A DNA stretch of 64,000 bases from Alcaligenes pakistanensis (GTDB lineage: Bacteria; Pseudomonadota; Gammaproteobacteria; Burkholderiales; Burkholderiaceae_B), in contig NZ_BMZN01000001.1 of NCBI RefSeq assembly GCF_014652815.1, positions 97,657 through 161,656 of the forward strand, in the 5' to 3' direction. The position numbers were made by a program, and so were the translations under genes. Shown in pieces: positions 45,253 to 54,216 of this stretch (positions are counted from its first letter, which is position 1; every line of letters begins with the position of its first letter). Below the pieces are notes generated by a model. It searched no databases. It was not told where the DNA came from and worked only from the letters and a program-made list of their open reading frames with translations.

Positions 45253-46047
45253 ATGACCTTGCAGCGCCCCTATCAGCTACTGCTTATTGGCCTGAGCGCC
45301 ATGGCTCTGTCTGCGTGTTCCAGCACGCCCAGCTCCAATATTTCCCTGATCCCCACACAAACCCAGGATCAAACAGAAAAAGACGGCGTCTTTACGCAAT
45401 CCTTGAACTACAAACACGTCAAACCCGGCTGCACCGGTGAATGCCCCCGCCTGGAAGTCCAGTCTTTGATTTTTCCGGGTAATGCCGAGCTGACCAAGCT
45501 AGTAGATCAAAGCCTGGCCCATATGACAGTTATTTCTGATCGTCATCCAGGCTATCGGGGCCTGAAGGAGTTCGAGGACTACTACTGGGCAACCGCCAAT
45601 AATCGTGACGAAGTCCATCTGTCCGCCCGTGCCCGCTATCGCAATCGCGACCTGACCGTGGTGGAGCTAAGTTCTGGTATCTACATGACAGGTGCGGCGC
45701 ACGGTATTACCGCCACCCAGTTCATTAACTGGGACAATCGCCTGAAAATGGCTTTGTCACTGGATCGCATTATCGCCCCCGGCAAGATCAAGCCTTTCCA
45801 GGATCTGGTGCGCCAAGCTCACAGCAATTGGGTATCAAGCCTGAGCGAAGCGCGTGAAGATCGCGCCGGTTGGGATCGTATGTGGCCTTTCCAACCTGCA
45901 GAGAACATTGCGCTGACCGATCAGGGCCTCCTGGTTAAATACAACCCGTATGAAGTCGCCCCCTACTCCCTGGGCCAGCCCGAACTACTGCTGCCCTATT
46001 CGCAACTGCGGGGTATCTTGCGTCCTGATTATCTGCCTGCCAACTAA
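45253..46047 (+). CDS. DUF3298/DUF4163-type lipoprotein
   Basis: A protein of 264 residues with a lipobox (LSACSS; Cys at about 21). The C-terminal part, TDQGLLVKYNPYEVAPYSLGQPELLLPY, is the DUF3298 (RsiV/PdaC-like) signature; the N-terminal part (VQSLIFPGN...) corresponds to DUF4163. RsiV-type domains can bind lysozyme or peptidoglycan. Function here is unknown. It follows yfcG by 12 bases and precedes the FMN reductase fusion. Confidence 0.8.
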   Translation: MTLQRPYQLLLIGLSAMALSACSSTPSSNISLIPTQTQDQTEKDGVFTQSLNYKHVKPGCTGECPRLEVQSLIFPGNAELTKLVDQSLAHMTVISDRHPGYRGLKEFEDYYWATANNRDEVHLSARARYRNRDLTVVELSSGIYMTGAAHGITATQFINWDNRLKMALSLDRIIAPGKIKPFQDLVRQAHSNWVSSLSEAREDRAGWDRMWPFQPAENIALTDQGLLVKYNPYEVAPYSLGQPELLLPYSQLRGILRPDYLPAN

Positions 46048-46087
46048 ACCGGCGGTCCTTTTTTCTCTTTCAAGCACCTATACCACC

Positions 46088-46927
46088 ATGTCTGATAGCC
46101 TATTTCGTTTCCACGATCTGTTTGCCCAGCTGGGCCTGCCTAACACGCCAGAAGCGATTGCCAGCTTTCTGGAACAACACCGCCCTCTCCCCAATGACGT
46201 ACTGCTGGCCGACGCGCCCTTCTGGAGCGAGTCCCAGGCCGAGTTCATCCGGGAAAAGCGACTCCAGGACTCACCTGAGTGGATCCAAATCATTGATCAA
46301 TTAAGTGAAGCTCTGCGCCAGACCAGTGGCGTGGTGAACCTGTCCACTCCGTGCCGTGTACTGGCCTTGTCCGGCAGCTTGCGTCACACCTCATACAACA
46401 CGGCTTTGGCACAGGCGGCCCAAACCTTGGCCCCCCAAGGTATGGCCATTGAGGTGGCAACCCTGCACGGTATTCCTCTATATGACGGCGATCTTGAAAG
46501 TAAAGAAGGTATCCCAGCAGCCGTTCTGGCTCTGAAGGAAAAAATCCTGAATGCCGACGCCTTATTGCTAGTCACACCGGAGTACAACAACGGTGTCCCA
46601 GGTGTGTTCAAAAACAGTATTGACTGGCTCTCGCGCACAGACTCGAAGGCAATCTTCTCGGGGCGTATTACGGGCCTGATTGGTGCCTCTATGGGCGGTT
46701 TCGGTACCGTGTCATCCCAGGCCGCCTGGTTGCCCATTCTGAAGATGCTGGGTGTCTCGCTCTATAGCGGTGGCTCTTTGCTGGTTTCCCGCGCACAGAA
46801 CTCCTTTGATGAGCAAGGCAAGCTGCAGGATGAGAATATTCAGAAGATGCTGACGACCTACCTGCAAGGCTTCCAGACCTTTGTACATGCCTCTCATATG
46901 GTCAGGACTCAGGAAAAATCCAACTAA
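46088..46927 (+). CDS. DUF2789 domain fused to NADPH-dependent FMN reductase
   Basis: A protein of 279 residues. Residues 1-77 match DUF2789 (FHDLFAQLGLPNTPEAIASF, DAPFWSESQAEFIREKRLQD), normally a stand-alone protein of about 75 residues. Residues 90-279 are a flavodoxin-like NADPH:FMN/quinone reductase (ALSGSLRHTSYNTALAQAA; TPEYNNGVPGVFKNSIDWLSR). The frame is continuous with no stop or shift between the two parts. A redox or quinone/chromate-reduction role is inferred. A terminator follows. Confidence 0.88.
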   Translation: MSDSLFRFHDLFAQLGLPNTPEAIASFLEQHRPLPNDVLLADAPFWSESQAEFIREKRLQDSPEWIQIIDQLSEALRQTSGVVNLSTPCRVLALSGSLRHTSYNTALAQAAQTLAPQGMAIEVATLHGIPLYDGDLESKEGIPAAVLALKEKILNADALLLVTPEYNNGVPGVFKNSIDWLSRTDSKAIFSGRITGLIGASMGGFGTVSSQAAWLPILKMLGVSLYSGGSLLVSRAQNSFDEQGKLQDENIQKMLTTYLQGFQTFVHASHMVRTQEKSN

Positions 46928-46996
46928 GCCTGGATCGAATGGGCTAAAGAGTGGAGGTTTTAGGGGTAGCCCCAAAATACCTCCCCTTACGCAAAC

Positions 46997-47024
46997 AAAA
47001 AAGGAGCCCTAAAGGCTCCTTTTT
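46997..47024. terminator. Bidirectional terminator after the FMN reductase fusion
   Basis: AAAAAAGGAGCC and GGCTCCTTTTTT around CTAAA. It serves the plus-strand reductase and the converging ankyrin gene. Confidence 0.9.
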
Positions 47025-47038
47025 CCATCCTGCCCACA

Positions 47039-47938
47039 TCAGGGCTGAGCAGGCTTATCAAAGCGATCCAGATCAAAATAGCGGCTGGAACTACCGGAAG
47101 AAGCCGGGGTAGAAGCCGAGCTTTCCGGTGCTGGACTGGGCGTAGGTTCGACGGTCACCGTTTGTACCCGATTCAGATCAGGCTGTTCCAGGCGCTCTGG
47201 CACACCATAAGTTTGAACCGTGTTACCCGAGTAGCTGCCTGCGGCCGCAGGCACAGAAGCGGCTTTGCGTGCAGCGGCTTGGTCCAGATAACTGGCTAAT
47301 TGCTCATGATTGGCCGAACGCGCCCAATCTGCCGGACTCAAGCCTTGAGCATTTTGCATACTGGGATCTGCGCCAGCGGCCAACAGCACATCAACCACCG
47401 CCCGTTTGCCTGACAAAGCCGCCATCATCAAGGGGCTGGTCCCATCCGGTGCGGGCGCATTCACAATCGCTTTTTGGGATAACAAGTAGCGTACGGTCTC
47501 CTCGTGCCCCTTGGATGCGGCATAGTGCAAGGGCGACCAACCCACTCGGTTGATCTGCCCGCCACGGGCGTGCAGTTCACGCAAGCGAGCCGTCTCCCCC
47601 ATCAACGCCAGATACATCATGGGAGTTTCACGAGACTCATTCTCGATATTCACATCGGTCCGTCGATTGGCCAGCAAGGCATTAACCACTTTCCAAGACT
47701 GATTACGAATGGCCAACATCAACGAAGGATTGCCCTTGGCGTCGACCGCGTTGGGGTTCGCCCCCCGGATGAACTCTTGCTCGATGATGTTGGGCCTGTC
47801 GTTTTCCAGGGCCAAATACCAGTTCCGGCTCTCGAACTCCGGTTCCTGCGCTGATACCGGGGTTGCCAAGACGAAAGTTAAAGGAAGCACCATAGAAAGG
47901 ATGGTTTTATTCATCATTTTTCTTTTAAAAATCATCAT
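47039..47938 (-). CDS. Exported ankyrin-repeat protein with low-complexity tail
   Basis: A protein of 299 residues with a signal peptide (cleavage near PVSAQ). At least five ankyrin repeats are visible, including RVGWSPLHYAASKGHEETV, APDGTSPLMMAALSGKRAVV and NAQGLSPADWARSANHEQL. It ends in a Ser/Pro/Ala-rich tail from about residue 225. AGGA lies 8 bases before the ATG at 47938; ATGs at 47917 and 47914 are alternatives. Probably a periplasmic protein-binding module. The function is unknown. Confidence 0.85.
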   Translation of the reverse strand: MMIFKRKMMNKTILSMVLPLTFVLATPVSAQEPEFESRNWYLALENDRPNIIEQEFIRGANPNAVDAKGNPSLMLAIRNQSWKVVNALLANRRTDVNIENESRETPMMYLALMGETARLRELHARGGQINRVGWSPLHYAASKGHEETVRYLLSQKAIVNAPAPDGTSPLMMAALSGKRAVVDVLLAAGADPSMQNAQGLSPADWARSANHEQLASYLDQAAARKAASVPAAAGSYSGNTVQTYGVPERLEQPDLNRVQTVTVEPTPSPAPESSASTPASSGSSSRYFDLDRFDKPAQP

Positions 47939-48294
47939 AGTAAATCCTTTTTATAAAGTGCTTTCTTAATTCCAGATGGCGCTTGACGATGTTTGCCTAG
48001 ACATATCGTATCAACACCAGGCAACCCGGCATTTATCTCTAAACCACATTAACAGTCAACTTTAATATATTGATTATTAAGAGAAAATTTATATTTCACT
48101 CGAGGTATTCGACAGCAAAAGGCAACAGCAAGCGCGACAAAAAACCATCAAGAATAAATTTTCACCATTAAAATCAATAAGCTACATTAAATTTCTAACA
48201 AACCACATTAAGCAAAGAGTATCGCCAAAACGTTTCCCTGGAACAGCTTCAGTGTCGCTTAAATCACTCAATAAAGCCTATAAATAAGATTAAG
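47939..48294. other. AT-rich intergenic region between the ankyrin gene and tatD
   Basis: 356 bases without a gene. It contains two copies of AAACCACATTAA (48041-48052 and 48200-48211) and an AT-rich core. It should hold the ankyrin promoter on the minus strand. No RNA gene was recognised. Confidence 0.5.
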
Positions 48295-49065
48295 TTAAGC
48301 TCGTATCTTACTGAATAATTTGAAGAAATTTTCCGTGCTTGCCTCTTCCACTTCTTTTACAGAGATGCCTCTTAGCTCCGCAATCTTCTCTGCTACGTGG
48401 ATGACCAAGGAAGGATTGTTCATCTTGCCACGATAAGGCACAGGGGCTAGAAAAGGCGAATCTGTCTCGATCAAGAGACGATCCAAAGGCACCCGCTGTG
48501 CCACTTCTTGCAGCTGAGTCGCGCTCTTGAAGGTCACAATGCCGGAGAAGGAAATGTAGAAGTTCAGCTCCATCGCTGCCTGTGCCACTTCCCAGGTTTC
48601 AGTAAAACAGTGCATCACGCCCCCGGCAATCTGTGCCTGCTCTTCGCGCATGATAGCAATCGTGTCCGCACTGGCCGAACGAGTATGAATGATCAAGGGC
48701 AGACCCGACTCGCGGCTGGCCCGGATATGGGTGCGAAAGCGCTCGCGCTGCCAGTCTAGAGGTTCTTGCAGCCGGTAATAATCCAGGCCGGTCTCACCAA
48801 TTGCCACCACTTTAGGATCTTGAGCATGCTTGAGCAGCTCCTCGACGGTGGGCTCCGTCACTTTCTCGTAATCCGGATGCACGCCTACCGAGGCAAACAA
48901 GTGCGAGTGGGGACGGACCAGCTCCATCAAACCGGGCCAGTCATCCATATCCACGCTGACGACCAGCGCACAGCCCACCTGGTTCTGACGCATCTTATCC
49001 AGGATGTCGTCCAGATTCTTGGCAAGTTCGGGGAAATTAAGATGGCAATGCGAATCAACAAACAT
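48295..49065 (-). CDS. tatD: TatD family metal-dependent hydrolase (DNase)
   Basis: A TIM-barrel hydrolase of 256 residues. Metal ligands are in FVDSHCHL (start), GETGLDYYR, LIIHTRSA, MHCFTE and ETDSPFLAP. TatD proteins act as 3-prime-5-prime exonucleases or deacylases. The start is chosen at the ATG 49065 (an upstream in-frame ATG at 49098 overlaps holB). It follows holB by about 17 bases and is probably in the same operon. The C-terminus (FFKLFSKIRA) is complete. Confidence 0.92.
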   Translation of the reverse strand: MFVDSHCHLNFPELAKNLDDILDKMRQNQVGCALVVSVDMDDWPGLMELVRPHSHLFASVGVHPDYEKVTEPTVEELLKHAQDPKVVAIGETGLDYYRLQEPLDWQRERFRTHIRASRESGLPLIIHTRSASADTIAIMREEQAQIAGGVMHCFTETWEVAQAAMELNFYISFSGIVTFKSATQLQEVAQRVPLDRLLIETDSPFLAPVPYRGKMNNPSLVIHVAEKIAELRGISVKEVEEASTENFFKLFSKIRA

Positions 49066-49082
49066 GATTAGACGGTACTTTT

Positions 49083-50132
49083 TTAAACACGACGACATGC
49101 CTGGTGCAGTCTATCCAGGGCATGATGAATAAATAATTTAGCATTGAGCGGATGATTGCCCAGGGCTCTTTGCTGAACCAGCCATTTCAAGGCTTCCGCC
49201 ACCGCAGTAGGGTTCGATTGAACCGCCAAGGCATCAATACGTTTTTGCAGGGAAGGATAGTAACGCGCACTTTGCCCAAAACTACCCAGCTGGATATCTA
49301 CAAACAGGCGCTGCCAGTAATCTATCCACTCCTGGGCAGGCAGTTTTTCCAAGGTATCGGCCAAGGACAGATCCGCTTCGCGGCCCGCCTTCAAAACCCC
49401 ATCCATCCAGGCACTCAGCCATTCGGGGCACGGAGCGCTCATTTGCTGACTGGCACTTAGTGCTTTCAAGGGAGCCCCACCCCAGGCCGCCAACCAATCC
49501 GCAGCCTGCCCCAGACCTTGTTGCTCCAGCCATTGGGTCGATTGTTGAGCATCAGGCGCCGGTAAAGGCAAACGTCGACAACGCGATACCAGCGTAGGTA
49601 ACAAGCGGTCTGGTGCGTCGGCAACCAGCAGGAACACGGTACGCTCGGCCGGCTCCTCCAATACCTTTAGCAAAGCGTTAGCCGATACCAGATTCAAGGC
49701 TTGAGCGGGGTACAAGACCGCCACTCGCCAGCCGCCTCTATGGGTTGCCGTATTGAACCAGTGTTGTAGCTGACGCAATTGTTCTACCCGGATTTCCCGC
49801 GATGGATTCTTGCGTGCAGCCGCATCTTTGGCTAAATCGCCCTCTTGGGTATCGGGTCCCTGCTCTTCCAAAGCCACAGCATCTGGGCGCAACAGGCGCA
49901 AGTCCGGGTGATTACCCCCCCGCACCCACTGACAGGCCTGGCATTGCCCGCAAGCCAGCCCTTGCACGGGTTGGTCGCACAACAAGCTGGCCGCCGCGGC
50001 ACGAGCGAACTGCGTCTTGCCGATGCCCGGCAGACCATGAATCAGCCAGGCATGGGCAAAACGCTCCCGCGTACCTAGCCAGGCTTGGGCCGTCTCGATT
50101 TGCCAGGGTAGAAAAGTCAAACTATCAGACAC
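49083..50132 (-). CDS. holB: DNA polymerase III delta-prime subunit
   Basis: Clamp-loader subunit of 349 residues. Modified P-loop GLPGIGKTQFA (about 35-45), zinc-binding Cys set in SLLCDQPVQGLACGQCQACQWV, and LKVLEEPAERTVFLL and LVSRCRRLPL typical of DnaX/HolB. It lies next to tatD. In related betaproteobacteria tmk precedes holB, but here a divergent dNMP kinase-like gene occupies the spot. Confidence 0.92.
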   Translation of the reverse strand: MSDSLTFLPWQIETAQAWLGTRERFAHAWLIHGLPGIGKTQFARAAAASLLCDQPVQGLACGQCQACQWVRGGNHPDLRLLRPDAVALEEQGPDTQEGDLAKDAAARKNPSREIRVEQLRQLQHWFNTATHRGGWRVAVLYPAQALNLVSANALLKVLEEPAERTVFLLVADAPDRLLPTLVSRCRRLPLPAPDAQQSTQWLEQQGLGQAADWLAAWGGAPLKALSASQQMSAPCPEWLSAWMDGVLKAGREADLSLADTLEKLPAQEWIDYWQRLFVDIQLGSFGQSARYYPSLQKRIDALAVQSNPTAVAEALKWLVQQRALGNHPLNAKLFIHHALDRLHQACRRV

Positions 50133-50268
50133 CGTATTGCCTCAAAGTTGCGTGTCATAAGGCCTGATTCAGCAAGCGGAAGCAAGACTTCGGCCCCAGC
50201 TTCAACAGGTCAGCGCACATTGTAATATGAACCGGTAAAATGCCTGCTCCACTACCAAGGATAATGAA

Positions 50269-51078
50269 GTGAGCTTATTTATCGGGCTGGCCGCCAAAGC
50301 GCGTTCAGGTAAAGACACCGTGGCCAATCTGCTGCTGGGACAAAGCCCCTTACTGGCCGCCTATGCATTGGCTGATCCCGTCAAAATGGGTTGCGAGGTG
50401 CTGTTTGGCTTGAGCCCCGCCCAGGCCTGGACTGATGACAGTCTGAAAGAAGTTCCTATTGAGCGCTGGAACCGCTCCCCACGCCAATGCTTTCAATTAT
50501 TGGGAACAGACTGGATGCGCCAGCGTGACCCTGACCACTGGCTGCGTCGCGCCCAGCATGTGCTGGAGTTTGGCCCAGGCTTACCGCTTTCTGCAGACAG
50601 CCACGCTCATTCCATCTGGGCGCTGGCCTTAGCACCGATTTATGGCATGCCACCAGAGCACTTGAAGGATACCCGTGCCGATCAGATCGATGCCTTCTGG
50701 GGGCTAAGTCCCCGTCAAGCGGCAGAGCACCTGCGCCGCCAAGTTCTGGCTGAGTACCCGGATTACGAGCAACGTCGTCAGGAAATCCCCTTCAATCTGC
50801 CCAGCCACCACTTGCCGGATATGAGCCAGGCCCGTTGTCTGCTGATTAAGGACATCCGCTACGAGAACGAAGCCGACTTTATTCGCCAACATGGCGGGGA
50901 GATTTGGCATATAGAGCGACCAGGCAACCCCGTGATCAGCCAGCACTCCTCTGAATGGGGCGTCGTCCGCGCCCCCCAGGATCAGCTGATTCTCAATGAC
51001 GCGGGTCTGGAAGCCTTGGAAAGCAACGTTAAGGCTGTATGGACCGGTTTCAAGCAACGGCACCATTTGGCCCCATAA
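50269..51078 (+). CDS. Phage-type deoxynucleoside monophosphate kinase-like protein
   Basis: A protein of 269 residues. It has P-loop GLAAKARSGKDTVAN, ALADPVK, NRSPRQCFQLLGTDWMR, and a C-terminal KDIRYENEADFIRQHGGEIWHI, the pattern of the T4 gp1-like dNMP kinase family. It is predicted to phosphorylate one or more dNMPs. GTG start at 50269 (an ATG at 50264 opens only a 2-codon frame). The gene is on the strand opposite to mltG and holB, in the place where tmk is common. Substrate and enzymic activity unproven. Confidence 0.8.
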   Translation: MSLFIGLAAKARSGKDTVANLLLGQSPLLAAYALADPVKMGCEVLFGLSPAQAWTDDSLKEVPIERWNRSPRQCFQLLGTDWMRQRDPDHWLRRAQHVLEFGPGLPLSADSHAHSIWALALAPIYGMPPEHLKDTRADQIDAFWGLSPRQAAEHLRRQVLAEYPDYEQRRQEIPFNLPSHHLPDMSQARCLLIKDIRYENEADFIRQHGGEIWHIERPGNPVISQHSSEWGVVRAPQDQLILNDAGLEALESNVKAVWTGFKQRHHLAP

Positions 51079-51124
51079 AACCTGTTCACCCAAAGGGCGT
51101 ACACAGCATCGCCCCCGAAAAGTA

Positions 51125-51147
51125 ATCAGGCCCCATTGGGGCCTGAT
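51125..51147. terminator. Bidirectional terminator between dNMP kinase-like gene and mltG
   Basis: ATCAGGCCCC and GGGGCCTGAT, perfect 10-base arms around ATT. It is followed on the minus strand by ACTTTTCGG and on the plus strand by CTATTT. It lies between converging genes. Confidence 0.75.
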
Positions 51148-51151
51148 CTAT

Positions 51152-52159
51152 TTAGCGCTTCAGAATATATTTGGCAACGGCCCGGTTATGTGCCGCCAGA
51201 TTCGCTGAAAACTCGCTGGTTCCATCACCACGCGACACAAAATAGTAGAAACCGTGCTTTTCCGGATGCAGGGTTGCCAGCAAAGACGCTTTGCCAGGGC
51301 TGGCAATCGGCGTCGGGGGCAAACCATTGCGCGTGTAGGTATTCCAAGGCGTATCAGTCGTTAAATCCCGCTTGCGGATACGGCCATCGTAGGCCGAGCC
51401 CATGCCATAAATGACGGTCGGATCTGTCTGTAAGGGCATACCCACTCGCAAACGATTCATGAATACCCCCGCCACACGCGTACGGTCCTGGCTATGACCT
51501 GTTTCACGTTCCACGATAGAGGCCATGATCAAGGCCTCATAGGGGGTCTTCAGGGGCAGATCGGGGTCCCGGTCCGCCCAAAGCTGCTCCAGCAGCTCCT
51601 GCTGCGCCTGAAAGCCACGACGCATGATATCGATATCCGCTGTTCCCGGCACGAAAACATAGGTATCCGGGTAGAACAAACCTTCGGGATGCCCAGAGTC
51701 CACGCCCAAACGTTTTAGCAGATCAGCATCGCTGACTTCAGTCAGCGTCTGGCGCACTTGCGGGTTAGCCGCCAGCGTGTCGCGGATACGTTGGTAGGTC
51801 CAGCCCTCGGGGATGGTCAGGCGGGTTTGCAGCATATTGCCGCTGGACATACGCTCCATCACCATCCAGGGCGTATCACCGCGTACGGCCTCATAAGCGC
51901 CTGCCTGCAAAGAGGTATCCAGACCCGAGACGCGCGCCATCCAGACAAAGGCGTCTTCCTGGATATCAATTCCGGCCTGCTGCATGCTGCGTGCAATCGC
52001 GCGTGGACCTGATCCGGCAGGGACCACATAGTCGATGCGTTCAGCATTCATGCTGACGGGCTGTTTCTTAGCCCAATACCAGGCGCCACCTGCTCCGGCA
52101 CAGGCAGCGACCACCAAAAGGCCCAACAGGGCAGAGAAGATTTTGACAGTTTTTTTCAT
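51152..52159 (-). CDS. mltG: Endolytic murein transglycosylase MltG
   Basis: Inner-membrane enzyme that cleaves nascent peptidoglycan glycan strands, 335 residues. An N-terminal membrane anchor (about 7-28) is followed by a LysM-like domain and the YceG domain. Catalytic Glu is in MASIVERETGHSQD; RVAGVFMNRLRVGMPLQTDPTVIYG and PGKASLLATLHP are diagnostic. Divergent from ygfZ, the neighbour in many betaproteobacteria. Confidence 0.93.
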   Translation of the reverse strand: MKKTVKIFSALLGLLVVAACAGAGGAWYWAKKQPVSMNAERIDYVVPAGSGPRAIARSMQQAGIDIQEDAFVWMARVSGLDTSLQAGAYEAVRGDTPWMVMERMSSGNMLQTRLTIPEGWTYQRIRDTLAANPQVRQTLTEVSDADLLKRLGVDSGHPEGLFYPDTYVFVPGTADIDIMRRGFQAQQELLEQLWADRDPDLPLKTPYEALIMASIVERETGHSQDRTRVAGVFMNRLRVGMPLQTDPTVIYGMGSAYDGRIRKRDLTTDTPWNTYTRNGLPPTPIASPGKASLLATLHPEKHGFYYFVSRGDGTSEFSANLAAHNRAVAKYILKR

Positions 52160-52351
52160 GCGAGCATTATTGTAAACAGAATGAGGCGGCTTATTCCTGA
52201 ATATGTGTCACAGTCAAACACAGAAACTCAGGCCCCTCCTGATAGCGCGATCTATCTGTCCTGGACATGCCCTGATCCCAGCGGGGATATGCCCCTTGAA
52301 CCGGCCTCACACACGGTATCATTGATGTTTAAATTTATTTTTCGCTCAGCC

Positions 52352-53287
52352 ATGACCGGAATACCTGCTCCCCTCTCGTTCACCCTGCCTGATTTGTGCG
52401 TCCTCCAGTTTCAGGGAGCCGATGCCGTTTCTTTCCTCCATGCCCAAGTCAGCAATGATCTGGAGCACTTGGCCGCCGACCGCGCATGTATCGCGGCCTA
52501 CTGCACCGCCAAGGGCCGCAGCTTGGCCACGATGGTGCTCTGGCGTGAACAGAATGAGACGGTCTTTGCCCTGGTACGCCGTGACCTCAGTGAGGCCCTG
52601 ATCAAACGCCTGCGCATGTTTGTGCTGCGCAGCAAAGTGACGATCAGCCTGTCTGAGCTGCTCGTTTACGGAGTGGCTGACCAGTCCCCTACCCAAGCCG
52701 TCTGGACCCTGCACCGCGATGGCGCCGATACCTTGATCCAGGCTCCGGGCGAGCTGGACGGTTTAAGCCGCCACTGGCGCATTGCAGCCCAACAAGATGC
52801 AAGCGTTCAAGCCTCTGAAGGACGCTGGGAAAGCGCAGATATTCTGGCGGGTCTGCCATGGATTGGTGCTGCCACCCAAGACCTGTTCATCCCCCAGACT
52901 TTAAACCTGGATTTAATCGACGGAATCAACTTCAAGAAAGGCTGTTACCCCGGCCAGGAAGTGGTGGCTCGCAGCCACTACCGGGGCACCATCAAGCGAC
53001 GCATGATGACCGCCCGTACAGCGGTGCTGGACACAGCGCCACAGGTACAGGAAGGTTCCGATGTATTTTTGCGCTCAAGCACGGATGCAAGTGCAGAGCT
53101 TGTCGCCGCCGCCCGCATTATCAACCTGGCTTGGCAGACCGAGCAGCAACGCTGCTATGTCTTGATGGAAGTGGTACTGGCCGATCTGGCACAAGGACAG
53201 TTTCAGCTAGAGCAAGGACAGGCGCTGGAACTGCTGCCCCTGCCCTATGCCCTGCCAGAACTTAGCTCTTCTGACGATACAAATTGA
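52352..53287 (+). CDS. ygfZ: Folate-binding tRNA-modifying/Fe-S protein YgfZ
   Basis: A protein of 311 residues of the GcvT/YgfZ fold, aiding Fe-S cluster enzymes such as MiaB. The signature NFKKGCYPGQEVVAR carries the conserved Cys in KGCYPGQE. The ATG at 52352 begins MTGIPAPLSFTLPDLCVLQF; in-frame starts at 52325 and 52181 would add an unlikely N-terminus. Its 3-prime end overlaps the converging mmsB gene by 26 bases. Confidence 0.92.
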   Translation: MTGIPAPLSFTLPDLCVLQFQGADAVSFLHAQVSNDLEHLAADRACIAAYCTAKGRSLATMVLWREQNETVFALVRRDLSEALIKRLRMFVLRSKVTISLSELLVYGVADQSPTQAVWTLHRDGADTLIQAPGELDGLSRHWRIAAQQDASVQASEGRWESADILAGLPWIGAATQDLFIPQTLNLDLIDGINFKKGCYPGQEVVARSHYRGTIKRRMMTARTAVLDTAPQVQEGSDVFLRSSTDASAELVAAARIINLAWQTEQQRCYVLMEVVLADLAQGQFQLEQGQALELLPLPYALPELSSSDDTN

Positions 53288-54158
53288 GGATACTGGAGAA
53301 ATCCAGCCCTGCATTCTGACCTTGTGCGGCGTGCAAGGCGAACAGGTTACGAGCCAGTTCGCCTAAAGGCGTCGCACTATTTTGGCTAACAGCCGCATCG
53401 GCAGCTAGCCCCAGGTCTTTCAGCATCAGACCGGTCGCAAATCCACCTTGGTAATCACGCGAGGCCGGCACATCTGGCATCACCCCAGGCCAGGGGTTGT
53501 ACAACTCGGTAGCCCAGTTACGACCGGAGCTGCGCGCCATAATGGTCGACAGCACAGCAGGGTCCAGGCCATGGGCTACCCCTAAAGCCAGCGCCTCAGC
53601 CGTACCCGCCATCAAAATCCCCAAGAGCATATTGTTGCAAATCTTGGCAACCTGACCAGCACCGGCTTTGCCGGCATGGAAAATATTCTTGCCCATGGCC
53701 TCCAGATAAGGACGTGCCTTATCCAGCGCCTGATCCTCGCCTCCCACCATGAAGGTCAGCGTGCCGGCAATCGCACCGCCTGTGCCACCGGATACGGGCG
53801 CATCCAGCATGATCAGCCCCAGCTTGGCAGCCTTTGCAGCCAGATCCTGGCTGGTTTGCGCATCAATGGTGCTGCAATCGACCAACACCGTACCCGGTGC
53901 CACTGCCTGCAACAAGCCGTTCTCGCCTTCGTAAACCTGGCGTACGTGGCGGCCAGCAGGCAGCATGGTAAAGACCATCTGTGCCTCTTTGGCGATCTGT
54001 ACGGCCGACTCGCCCACTTGCGCGCCCGCCTCCTGCAGCTCTTTCATGGCATCCGCATTCAAGTCAAAGACTCTCAGGCTATGACCGGCCTTGAGCAGAT
54101 TGAGCGCCATGGGTTTGCCCATATGGCCCAGCCCGATAAATGCAATCGTGTTACTCAT
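53262..54158 (-). CDS. mmsB: 3-hydroxyisobutyrate dehydrogenase
   Basis: NAD-dependent oxidation of 3-hydroxyisobutyrate to methylmalonate semialdehyde in valine breakdown, 298 residues. N-terminal FIGLGHMGKPMALNLLKAGH, substrate motif DAPVSGGTGGA and catalytic Lys in GAGQVAKICNNM are present. GAGGAG precedes the ATG. It is the last gene of a three-gene valine catabolic unit; a hairpin (54183-54200) separates it from the HIBCH-like gene. Confidence 0.95.
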   Translation of the reverse strand: MSNTIAFIGLGHMGKPMALNLLKAGHSLRVFDLNADAMKELQEAGAQVGESAVQIAKEAQMVFTMLPAGRHVRQVYEGENGLLQAVAPGTVLVDCSTIDAQTSQDLAAKAAKLGLIMLDAPVSGGTGGAIAGTLTFMVGGEDQALDKARPYLEAMGKNIFHAGKAGAGQVAKICNNMLLGILMAGTAEALALGVAHGLDPAVLSTIMARSSGRNWATELYNPWPGVMPDVPASRDYQGGFATGLMLKDLGLAADAAVSQNSATPLGELARNLFALHAAQGQNAGLDFSSILNLYRQKS

Positions 54159-54182
54159 TTTGTCTCCTCGTAATTATGAAAA

Positions 54183-54200
54183 CGGCGCCTTCGGGCGCCG
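54183..54200 (-). terminator. Intercistronic hairpin in the valine operon
   Basis: CGGCGCC, loop, GGCGCCG stem, read on the minus strand as CGGCGCCCGAAGGCGCCG followed by TTTTC. It lies between the HIBCH-like gene and mmsB; a partial terminator or stabiliser. Confidence 0.6.
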
Positions 54201-54216
54201 CAGCGGTCTGCCTGCT

